A DNA stretch of 64,000 nucleotides, taken from Mongoliimonas terrestris (lineage in GTDB: Bacteria; Pseudomonadota; Alphaproteobacteria; Rhizobiales; Pleomorphomonadaceae). Position numbers and translations under genes: made by a program. Within the stretch, counting starts at the first letter, position 1; each line of letters starts with the position of its first letter. Positions 11,175 through 17,974 of the stretch are shown in pieces. The notes under the pieces are model-generated. The model saw only the letters and a list, made by a program, of their open reading frames with translations. It was not told the DNA's origin and searched no databases. The stretch spans positions 248,001 through 312,000 of the forward strand of contig NZ_MSIG01000001.1 in NCBI RefSeq assembly GCF_001927285.1. Reading direction: 5' to 3'.

Positions 11175-11828
11175 TCAGCTCTTCTCCCCGGCCGAGCCGA
11201 GCGGCACCGCGCGCAGATGGCGGTTCTCGATGGCGAAGCGGATCAGGTCGGCGGTGCGGTCGACGCCGAGCTTCTCCTTGATGCGCGTGCAGGTGTTGGC
11301 GACGGTCTTGTAGGCGACGCCGAGGGTGTCGGCGATGTCGGAGAGGCTCTTGCCGTCGGCGAGCATGCGCAGGATCTCCACCTCCCGGTTGGAGAGCTGG
11401 TTGGTGTGCTCGGCCGGCGACATGGCCGTGAGGGCGATCTCGCCGGCGATTGCCGTGTCCACGTAGGTGTCGCCGCGCGCGGCGCGCCGGACGGCGAGGA
11501 GAAGCTGGTCGGACGAGGCGCTCTTCGACACGTAGCCGAGCGCGCCGGCCCGGCGCGCCGAGGTGGCGTAGACCACGTCGGAATACATGCTGAAGATGAC
11601 GACGCGGGCGCGGGGATCCTCCTGGCGCATGCGGCGCAGGAGCTCCAGGCCGCTGCCGTCGCGCAGGTTGATGTCGAGCACCACCACGTCCGGCTTCAGG
11701 CGCCGGAACAGCGCCATGGCCTGGTGGGTGGTCTCCGCCTCCACGATCTCCACCGGGTCGAGCGCGGCGAGCAGGCGGCCGATGCCCTCGCGGACGATGA
11801 CGTGGTCGTCGACGATCAGGATCCTCAT
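11175..11828 (-). CDS. NarL/LuxR-family response regulator
   Basis: 217 residues. An N-terminal receiver has acidic Asp7-Asp8 and phosphoacceptor Asp52 (VVVLDINLRDG). The C-terminal LuxR-type helix-turn-helix (about 145-205) reads LSNREVEILRMLADG...IADTLGVAYKTV. Its start overlaps the stop of the histidine kinase gene by ATGA, so the two form an operon and almost certainly a cognate pair. Targets are unknown; the nearby PepSY-protein gene is transcribed in the same direction and lies upstream. Confidence 0.9.
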   Translation of the reverse strand: MRILIVDDHVIVREGIGRLLAALDPVEIVEAETTHQAMALFRRLKPDVVVLDINLRDGSGLELLRRMRQEDPRARVVIFSMYSDVVYATSARRAGALGYVSKSASSDQLLLAVRRAARGDTYVDTAIAGEIALTAMSPAEHTNQLSNREVEILRMLADGKSLSDIADTLGVAYKTVANTCTRIKEKLGVDRTADLIRFAIENRHLRAVPLGSAGEKS

Positions 11829-13168
11829 CCGGCCATCCTCCCGTTGCGGCGCGCCCCGCCGCGGAGCGGGATCAACCCCGACACGGTGACGCCCCGGCCG
11901 CCCGGCCGGTCGGCCACCGTGAGGGTGCCGCCGAGCGCTTCAACCCGTTCCCGCATGCCGATCAGGCCATAGCCGCCGCCGCCGCGCCGCGAGAGGCCCG
12001 GCCCGTCGTCGGCCACGGAGAGGGCCACCTCGCCGCCGATGTCGATGGCCGACACCTCCACGGTGCAGGGCGCCGCGTGCTTGACCGCGTTGGTGATCGC
12101 CTCCCGGATGACGGCGAGCACCGCCGTGTCGGCCTCCGGCCCGAAGGAGGCGTCCGGAATGTCGATGACGAAACGGACCTCCGGGTGCCGGTCCCTGTGG
12201 AAGCTGGCGATCTCGTCCACGGCGGCCGCGAGGCCGAGGCTGCCGACGACGCCCGGCCGCAGCCGCCCGAGCAGGTCGCGCACGTGGGTGCGGGCGTGGG
12301 CGGCGGCCATCTTGACGGCCGCGGCCCGGTCGGCGACGAGCCGCGCGCCGGATCCGGGCAGCCGCGCCGCCTCGGTCTGGATGGTGGAGGCGTCCACGTC
12401 GATGGCGAAGAGGAAGGGCCCGACCTCGTCGTGCAGGTCGCGGGCAAGATCGGCGCGCTCCTCGTCCTGGACCCGGGCAAGCTGCTCGGAGAGCTGGCGG
12501 TTGCGCTGGTCTAGGTCCTGAAGCCGCTCGGCCATGGCGTTGTAGGCCCGGCAGAGGCCGGCGAGTTCCGGCGAGCCGCTTTCGCGCAGGCGCGTGCTGT
12601 AGTCGCCTCCGCCGATCCGGCCGAACGCCACCGTGAGGGCGTCGATCGGCTCCAGGGAGCGGCCGATGATCCACAGGATGAAACCGAAGGCCGCGACGAA
12701 GAAGGCGGTGAGGACGGAGAGGCTGACCACCACGTCGGCCCAGACCTCGTCGACCTCGCTGCGCGGATCGGGCGCCAGCACGAAGGCGACCCCGTGGTCG
12801 GGGAGCGCGATGCGGTCCACGGGGATGGCGGGGGCGATCAGGCCGACGAACCAGTCCGGCACCCGGTTGGCCGGTGCCGGCACAGACGAGCGGGCGATCT
12901 CGGACCCGTCGGCGGACAGGAGCAGCGCCTGCAGGTGGCGGTCGCCGTCGAAGATGCGCACCGTCTCCACCAGGTGGGCGGCCGGATCGGCGGCGCGGCC
13001 GATCTCGTCGAGGCGCCGGTCGACGGTGTTGCGCCCGACTTCGCGGGCGGCCGCCATCTCGATCTCCACCTTGCGCTGGGCGTGCCAGTAGGAGAGCCCG
13101 CCGCCGAGCACGAGCACGGCGGCCAGAACGAGCGTGATGGCGCCGACGAGACGCACCTTCAGCGACAC
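11825..13168 (-). CDS. NarX-type membrane sensor histidine kinase
   Basis: 447 residues. An N-terminal transmembrane helix (about 7-29), a periplasmic sensor region of about 115 residues, and a second helix (about 148-170, ending FILWIIGRSLEPID) lead into a HAMP linker. A HisKA_3 domain follows with EERADLARDLHDEVG, then a HATPase with the short C-terminal form of this class (DDGPGL, GYGLIGMRERV). HisKA_3 kinases pair with NarL-type regulators, as here (4-bp gene overlap). The signal is not recognisable from the periplasmic part. Confidence 0.9.
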   Translation of the reverse strand: MSLKVRLVGAITLVLAAVLVLGGGLSYWHAQRKVEIEMAAAREVGRNTVDRRLDEIGRAADPAAHLVETVRIFDGDRHLQALLLSADGSEIARSSVPAPANRVPDWFVGLIAPAIPVDRIALPDHGVAFVLAPDPRSEVDEVWADVVVSLSVLTAFFVAAFGFILWIIGRSLEPIDALTVAFGRIGGGDYSTRLRESGSPELAGLCRAYNAMAERLQDLDQRNRQLSEQLARVQDEERADLARDLHDEVGPFLFAIDVDASTIQTEAARLPGSGARLVADRAAAVKMAAAHARTHVRDLLGRLRPGVVGSLGLAAAVDEIASFHRDRHPEVRFVIDIPDASFGPEADTAVLAVIREAITNAVKHAAPCTVEVSAIDIGGEVALSVADDGPGLSRRGGGGYGLIGMRERVEALGGTLTVADRPGGRGVTVSGLIPLRGGARRNGRMAG

Positions 13169-13366
13169 CCTGACCCTCCACGCGCTTGCAACGGTTCAGT
13201 CTTCGACCGGAGGACGGCGGAGATCACGTTAAATCATGTTCATGATGGTGAGGAGGGTGCCGGCGCGGGTGCCGGCGAGGGCGGCCTGGAACGGCGAAAC
13301 CGGCATGCCCTTGCGGACATGCCGGCTGCATCCGGTGGCGGCGATCGACCGGTGGAGGGACACCGC

Positions 13367-13906
13367 TCAGTCGTCGTCACCCGGAATGGTTTCGCCGAGT
13401 TCCCAGTACTCCACGTTCACGAGCTTGAGGAGCCCCGTGGCGGCGTCCACGTAGACGTTGTACTCGCCGCCGGCGCCGGCGATCTCCACGTCGACCTCGT
13501 AGGCGGCGGTGCCGTCGGCCAGAAGCAGGCGCTTCACCTCCTCCACCTCGCCCGCATAGCTGGCGGTGGCGGTCTTGGTGGCGTCGGCCTCGGCCACCTT
13601 GGCGAGCGCCGTCCAGCGCGGATCGTCGTCGTCCACGATGACGTCCACTTCCGAGACGAGGCCGGTAAGGCCGGAGACGCCGACGTAGTAATTGCCGGCC
13701 TTGGTCTCGACGACGAATTCGTAGGTCGGCACGCCGTTCCGGCTCTCGAACTCCAGGTGGGTGATCTTCGAGCCGATGGTGGACATCACCACGTCCATGG
13801 CCTGCGGCAGCGACACCGGAACGTGGGCGACGGAATCCATGACCGGGCCGGCGGCGGCGCCGGAGGCGGCGGCAAGCATGACGGAAAGGGCAAGCGGAAG
13901 GCGCAA
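13367..13906 (-). CDS. Exported PepSY-domain protein
   Basis: About 179 residues from a TTG at 13906 preceded by AGGAGC at the right spacing; the alternative start ten codons upstream lacks a ribosome site and spoils the signal peptide. Residues 1-22 form a signal peptide (LPLALSVMLAAASGAAAG). Two PepSY-like repeats follow: one around HLEFESRNGVPTYEFVVET and one around AAYEVDVEIAGAGGEYNVYVDAATG. PepSY domains are periplasmic or membrane-associated modules thought to inhibit proteases or sense metals or peptides. Adjacency to a NarX/NarL-type pair, in the same direction, suggests a sensory link. Confidence 0.8.
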   Translation of the reverse strand: MRLPLALSVMLAAASGAAAGPVMDSVAHVPVSLPQAMDVVMSTIGSKITHLEFESRNGVPTYEFVVETKAGNYYVGVSGLTGLVSEVDVIVDDDDPRWTALAKVAEADATKTATASYAGEVEEVKRLLLADGTAAYEVDVEIAGAGGEYNVYVDAATGLLKLVNVEYWELGETIPGDDD

Positions 13907-14163
13907 GTGAGGCTCCTGGATCGGGGGGCGTCGCACGCGAAGGCTCTTCCGGCCTTGGACCTTGCGCGGGATCGCCCTTGAAGGTTGTCTCTCCCTGTCC
14001 CGATCCTAGGACCTGCTGCCCGGTGGCGGAGGGGGAATACTTCCCGATCGACCGGGAATTTTTCCGATGCCGTCGCCCAACACAGCGGAGCGCACCCGAA
14101 CCTCGCCCTCGGCACGCGAGAGACTGATGGTCCGGAGCGTCTCGCGGCCGCCCGAGCGCCGGG

Positions 14164-15102
14164 TCATGCCGACGAGGTCGAGGGTGCTTGAGGCCGGTCG
14201 TCCTTGCCGGCGCGGCGGGGCCGGCTCGACACCGCGGCGGACGCCGTGGCGACACCGTGGGCGAGCGCCGCCTCTAGGTCGCGGCCCTCGGCGAGGGCGG
14301 CGAGGAAGCCCGCGTTGAAGACGTCGCCGGCCCCGATGGTGTCGACGACCGCCACGGGGGGCGCGGGCACCTGGACGGTGACGCGGTCCGGACCGACGCC
14401 GATGGCGCCGTTCGGCCCGCGCTTGGTGACGACGATGGCGCCGGGGGGCATCAGGGCCCGGAGGGCGCCGGCTGCTTCGGCCACGTCGTCGATGCCGGCA
14501 AGAGCCGCGGTCTCCACCTCGTTGAGGAGGCAGAAGGTGGAGCGGGCGAGCCAGCCGCGGACCTCTGCCCGCACCATGTCGGTCCAGTCGGCGAGCGGCC
14601 AGCCGGTATCCAGCGCGACGGCGATGCCGCGCGCCTCGGCCCAGTCGAAGAGGGCGGGGTAGTCGGCGGCGAGCCGGTCGGTGAGGAAGCTGCCGCAGAG
14701 GAGGAGGATGCCGCCGGCAAGCCGTTCGCCGTCCAGCATGGCGGCGACGCCCGGCCAGTCCATGGCCGGCAGGTGGCCGCGGGTGGTGAGGAAGGTGCGC
14801 TCGCCGTCCGGATGGGTGATGCCGACCGACAGGGTGGTGGGGCCGGGCTCCATCCGCCAGCGCGCGGCGAGCGGTCCGAAGCCGGCCTTCAGCCAGGCCC
14901 CGAAGGCGTCGTCGCCGACGGTGGCGGCGATCTGGTGGTCGACGCCGAGCGCCCGCCAGGCGAGCGAGGTGTTGCCGGCGGCGCCGCCGACCCGGAGGTC
15001 GTCGTCCGGCACCAGGATTTCCGTGCCGGTGCGCGGCCACGGGGCGACCGGACCGACGATCAGGTCCACGTTGACGTTGCCGACGACGGCGAGGGGGCGC
15101 AT
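14164..15102 (-). CDS. PfkB-family sugar kinase
   Basis: 312 residues. Ribokinase/PfkB fold: N-terminal VVGNVNVDLIVG, glycine pair region VGGAAGNTSLAWRALG, and the C-terminal signature DTIGAGDVFNAGF with the catalytic Asp. It phosphorylates a sugar or nucleoside, but the substrate cannot be told from these motifs. It stands between the PepSY gene and the EthD gene with gaps of 257 and 184 bp, so it may be transcribed alone or at the end of the leftward accessory run. Confidence 0.85.
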   Translation of the reverse strand: MRPLAVVGNVNVDLIVGPVAPWPRTGTEILVPDDDLRVGGAAGNTSLAWRALGVDHQIAATVGDDAFGAWLKAGFGPLAARWRMEPGPTTLSVGITHPDGERTFLTTRGHLPAMDWPGVAAMLDGERLAGGILLLCGSFLTDRLAADYPALFDWAEARGIAVALDTGWPLADWTDMVRAEVRGWLARSTFCLLNEVETAALAGIDDVAEAAGALRALMPPGAIVVTKRGPNGAIGVGPDRVTVQVPAPPVAVVDTIGAGDVFNAGFLAALAEGRDLEAALAHGVATASAAVSSRPRRAGKDDRPQAPSTSSA

Positions 15103-15209
15103 GGGCTCGCTCCGGGCGGGGGGCCTCTGACGAGGCGGGCGCCGGCCGTCATAGCACAGGGGCGGGCAAGCCGGGGAGGACGCCGCACCATCCGCCGCCG
15201 AAGTCGCGG

Positions 15210-15243
15210 CTTGCGGCGCCCCGTCGAAGCGGGGCGCCGCAAG
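15210..15243. terminator. Strong hairpin downstream of the EthD-like gene
   Basis: A perfect 14-bp stem, CTTGCGGCGCCCCG (15210-15223) pairing with its complement at 15230-15243, loop TCGAAG. A second tight hairpin, TGCGGCCC-gtc-GGGCCGCA, lies at 15258-15276. Both are just past the stop of the leftward operon. No T-tract follows, so intrinsic termination is uncertain; 3' end protection is an alternative. Confidence 0.6.
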
Positions 15244-15286
15244 ATCGTCGTCGGGCGTGCGGCCCGTCGGGCCGCACAGACCGCCG

Positions 15287-16006
15287 TCAGGCGGCGGCGG
15301 GCACGTAGGGGCGCGCGGCGGGGCCGATCACCCAGTGTTCCTGAAGCGCGATCGGGAAGACGTAGCGCGGCTCCACCAGGGTCGGGTCGGACGGCAGGAT
15401 GCCGCCGCGGCCGGCCATGGCGGTGGTGGCGGCTTCAAGCGCCTCGCGGCTTTCGAACCAGAAGTGGACCGCCGCGTCGAAGCGCGGTTCGCCGACCACG
15501 TACCAGCCGTCGCGGGTGGTGCAGACGTCGTGGCGCAGGAGCCCCGGGATGGCGGCCGCCTGCGGCACGGCGGCGTCGCGCAGGCGCATGCGGAAGTCGT
15601 CGATCGAAAGCCCGTTGGTGCGCTTGACGAGGGCCATCAGCTTCACGCCGCCGGCCGGCGCCACCTCGCCCATGGTGTCGTGGATGACCGCCTGGTCGGT
15701 GTCGAGCACCTGGGTGTTCCAGAAGGCGGCCCAGCGCGGCTCGTCGAGGCGGGCGCCCTCCAGGAAGGGCTTGGACTGCAGGGAGGCGAGCTGCTCGGCC
15801 TCGTTGGCGATCCAGATCTCCGCCATGCCGCTCCAGAGGGCCGCGCCCGGCGCGCCCGACCAGTCGACGCGTAGATCCACCTTGTAGCGGCGGATCTCGG
15901 CGATCTTGCTGGCGTACTGCACCGCATGGATGTTGAGCCAGTAGTCCTGGAACGCCGCCTCGGTCATGCCCGGACGGGGGCTCGCCAGGATGTGCTGATG
16001 GATCAT
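15287..16006 (-). CDS. EthD-domain-like protein (dimeric alpha-beta barrel, duplicated)
   Basis: 239 residues from the ATG at 16006. Two ferredoxin-like alpha-beta-barrel halves: the first begins MIHQHILASPRPGMTEAAFQDYWL and the second begins around residue 125 (VKLMALVKRTNGLSIDDFRMRL). The spacing of the conserved pattern LVKRxxGLSxDDFxxRxxDxAVPxAAxxPGLLRHDV is that of EthD-like proteins. These small enzymes act in some aromatic and polyketide-like pathways and in ether degradation, but their chemistry is poorly known. It is the last gene of the leftward run, 26 bp after the channel gene. A second EthD-like gene lies in the divergent run at 26854. Confidence 0.75.
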   Translation of the reverse strand: MIHQHILASPRPGMTEAAFQDYWLNIHAVQYASKIAEIRRYKVDLRVDWSGAPGAALWSGMAEIWIANEAEQLASLQSKPFLEGARLDEPRWAAFWNTQVLDTDQAVIHDTMGEVAPAGGVKLMALVKRTNGLSIDDFRMRLRDAAVPQAAAIPGLLRHDVCTTRDGWYVVGEPRFDAAVHFWFESREALEAATTAMAGRGGILPSDPTLVEPRYVFPIALQEHWVIGPAARPYVPAAA

Positions 16007-16032
16007 GGGATTATGCTCCGCAAGGGTTCGGG

Positions 16033-16974
16033 TCAGGCGGCCCCGCCGGCCGGACGGCCGGTGGCGCGGTTGAGGATCCGGCGCGCCATCGCCACGAAGG
16101 CGTGGTGGCGCGGCGGGCCGAGGTGGTGGTGGAGCGGCCGGGGCAGCCGGGGCACGAGGCCGCAGGCGAGCGCGGCGGTGGCGGCGCCGAGGAGGGAGGC
16201 CCCGGCGTAGAGCGTCACGCGGTCGAACTCGCCGGCGATCACCGCCGGGGCGAAGGCCCGGAGCGGGTTGAGCCCGGCGCCGGTGGCGTCGCGCAGGATG
16301 AGGGTGGCCATGAGGAAGTAGCCGGCCTTCATGGCGAAGGTCCACCGGGCGAAGGCCGGGTGGCTCGTCATGGCGAACAGGGCGAGGACGAGAAGGCCGG
16401 TGGCGGCGAACTCCAGGCCGAACACGGCCGGATCGGAGAGGCCGCCCGCCGGCGCCACCAGCATGCGGCCGCTCGCCGCGAAGGCCTCCGGCATCAGGGT
16501 GGCGACGAAGGCCGTCGCCGCCACGGCGCCGACCGCCTGGCCGGTCACGTAGGCGGCGGCGTCGCGGGCCGTCAGCGTGCGGTGGAGGAGGAAGGCGAGC
16601 GTCACCGCCGGGTTCATGTGGGCGCCGGAAATGCGCCCGAGCGGCGACAGCACGACCAGGGCGATCGCCACGAACACCGCGCAGGCGGCCGCCACGGTGG
16701 CGGCGAAGCCGTCGAGGCCGGGCGCGATCACCAGGGCGCCGAACGCCTGCAGGCTGGCGGTGAGGAGAAAGGTGGCGGCGGCCTCGGAGAGGCCGTGCAC
16801 CAGGAGGCGCCGGGCCGGGACGACGGCGAACGCGGGGACGGGCGCGGCGCGGTCGGGCGCGGCCGGGATCGCCGGAACGCCGGATGCGGCCGGGATCGCC
16901 GGAACGCCGGACGCGGCCGGCGGGGCGGCGGCGGGCCGGCCGTCGGCGCGCTCGAGCGGGGAGAGCGCGCTCAT
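16033..16974 (-). CDS. Aquaporin/glycerol-facilitator (MIP) family channel
   Basis: 313 residues from the ATG at 16974. Six membrane segments are predicted from about residue 60 onward. The first pore motif is canonical (GAHMNPAVTLAF); the second is NPL instead of NPA, followed by the selectivity Arg (GAGLNPLRAF). The first about 55 residues are a Pro/Ala-rich cytosolic tail that includes two copies of a 9-residue SGVPAIPAA-type unit, encoded by a 24-bp tandem DNA repeat at about 16862-16910. NPL variants occur in channels that pass solutes other than water. Its start overlaps the stop of the DUF4239 gene (ATGA). Confidence 0.82.
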   Translation of the reverse strand: MSALSPLERADGRPAAAPPAASGVPAIPAASGVPAIPAAPDRAAPVPAFAVVPARRLLVHGLSEAAATFLLTASLQAFGALVIAPGLDGFAATVAAACAVFVAIALVVLSPLGRISGAHMNPAVTLAFLLHRTLTARDAAAYVTGQAVGAVAATAFVATLMPEAFAASGRMLVAPAGGLSDPAVFGLEFAATGLLVLALFAMTSHPAFARWTFAMKAGYFLMATLILRDATGAGLNPLRAFAPAVIAGEFDRVTLYAGASLLGAATAALACGLVPRLPRPLHHHLGPPRHHAFVAMARRILNRATGRPAGGAA

Positions 16975-17786
16975 GCGGGCGCCCCCGCGGCAAGCCGCTC
17001 GGCGATCAAGCGGAACATCTCCGGGTCGACCGCCATGTCGCCCATGAAAGGCCGGTCGAGCTCCACGATCATGAAGACCACCAGGGCGACGGACACGGCG
17101 AGAATGCTGGTCAGCACCTGGTGGCGGCGGCGCTCCAGGCCGAAGAAGAAGCTGAGCGCCACAATGAGCAGGGTGCCGAGGACGATGACGCTCCAGATCA
17201 CCGGATGGATGCCGTAGTCGGCGAGATAGAGCCGGTCGCGCCGGGCGTCGATGAGAGCGGTGACCTGGTCGAGGAGGTGGTCCTGCACGAGCGTCTCGGC
17301 GCCGTTGGCCGGCTGGTGCGTCAGGATGAGGGCGCGCATGGCCTCGGCGGCGGCCCAGGCGGCCTCCGGGCGCTCGCCGCTGGTCATGGCGTCCCATTCG
17401 GTGGAAAGCACCGTCTCCACGTAGGCGGCGGCCTCTGCCCGGATGGCGACGCCGGTCGCGCCGAGACCCTCGGCGAGATCCGCCACGTCGGCGACGAGGC
17501 TCGCCTCGCGTTCGACGGCCATCTCGGCCCGGTCGTGGGTCTCCCAGGCGGCGATCGCCGCCCAGGCGAGGAGCACCGCGTAGACCACGCCCACCACGGC
17601 GATCACGAAGCCCACGATGTCGTTGTAGGTGTGGCGCGTCTCCGGCGGCTCGACCCGGCCGATCACCGCGATGCCGGCGACCGAGTAGCCGATGCTGGCA
17701 AGGACGATGAGGAACCCGAGAACGACGGCCGGAAGGTCGTGGAAGAATGCGAACACGGCGGGCAAGCTCCGGAACCGGCGGGGCAT
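16971..17786 (-). CDS. DUF4239 (bestrophin-like) membrane protein
   Basis: 271 residues. Two hydrophobic segments near the N-terminus (about 18-42 and 60-82), a soluble middle domain of about 110 residues, and two near the C-terminus (about 190-212 and 218-238). This layout, plus GYSVAGIAVIGR and FFFGLERRRHQ, matches DUF4239 proteins, whose function is unknown. It is translationally coupled to the downstream channel gene by a 4-bp overlap, which suggests that the two membrane proteins are made together. Confidence 0.75.
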   Translation of the reverse strand: MPRRFRSLPAVFAFFHDLPAVVLGFLIVLASIGYSVAGIAVIGRVEPPETRHTYNDIVGFVIAVVGVVYAVLLAWAAIAAWETHDRAEMAVEREASLVADVADLAEGLGATGVAIRAEAAAYVETVLSTEWDAMTSGERPEAAWAAAEAMRALILTHQPANGAETLVQDHLLDQVTALIDARRDRLYLADYGIHPVIWSVIVLGTLLIVALSFFFGLERRRHQVLTSILAVSVALVVFMIVELDRPFMGDMAVDPEMFRLIAERLAAGAPA

Positions 17787-17874
17787 GGGGCGGCCGCCCC
17801 GGATCAGGGACGGTCGGCGAGGTCTGCGGGAGAAGCGGTGGAGGGACGGCCGCCCGCACCCCGGGAAGGGCGCG

Positions 17875-17974
17875 GGCGGCCTCGACTTCGGGCCTTCAGA
17901 CGAGGGCGGCCTCGACTTTGGACCTTCAGACGAGGGCGGCCTCGACTTCGGGCCTTCAGACGAGGGCGGCCTCG
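17875..17974. repeat. 30-bp tandem repeat duplicating the 3' end of the AGE-STAS gene
   Basis: Three complete 30-bp units (17875-17904, 17905-17934, 17935-17964) and the first 10 bp of a fourth. Units 1 and 3 are identical; unit 2 differs at two positions. Read leftward, each unit encodes EAALV and a TGA stop, so the end of the gene is repeated in frame. Stops lie at 17956-17958, 17926-17928 and 17896-17898. There are no spacers, so it is not a CRISPR array. Confidence 0.95.

Noticed and set aside
17875-17974. CRISPR-like array of 30-bp repeats
   Set aside because: The units are directly adjacent without spacers and duplicate the end of a gene.
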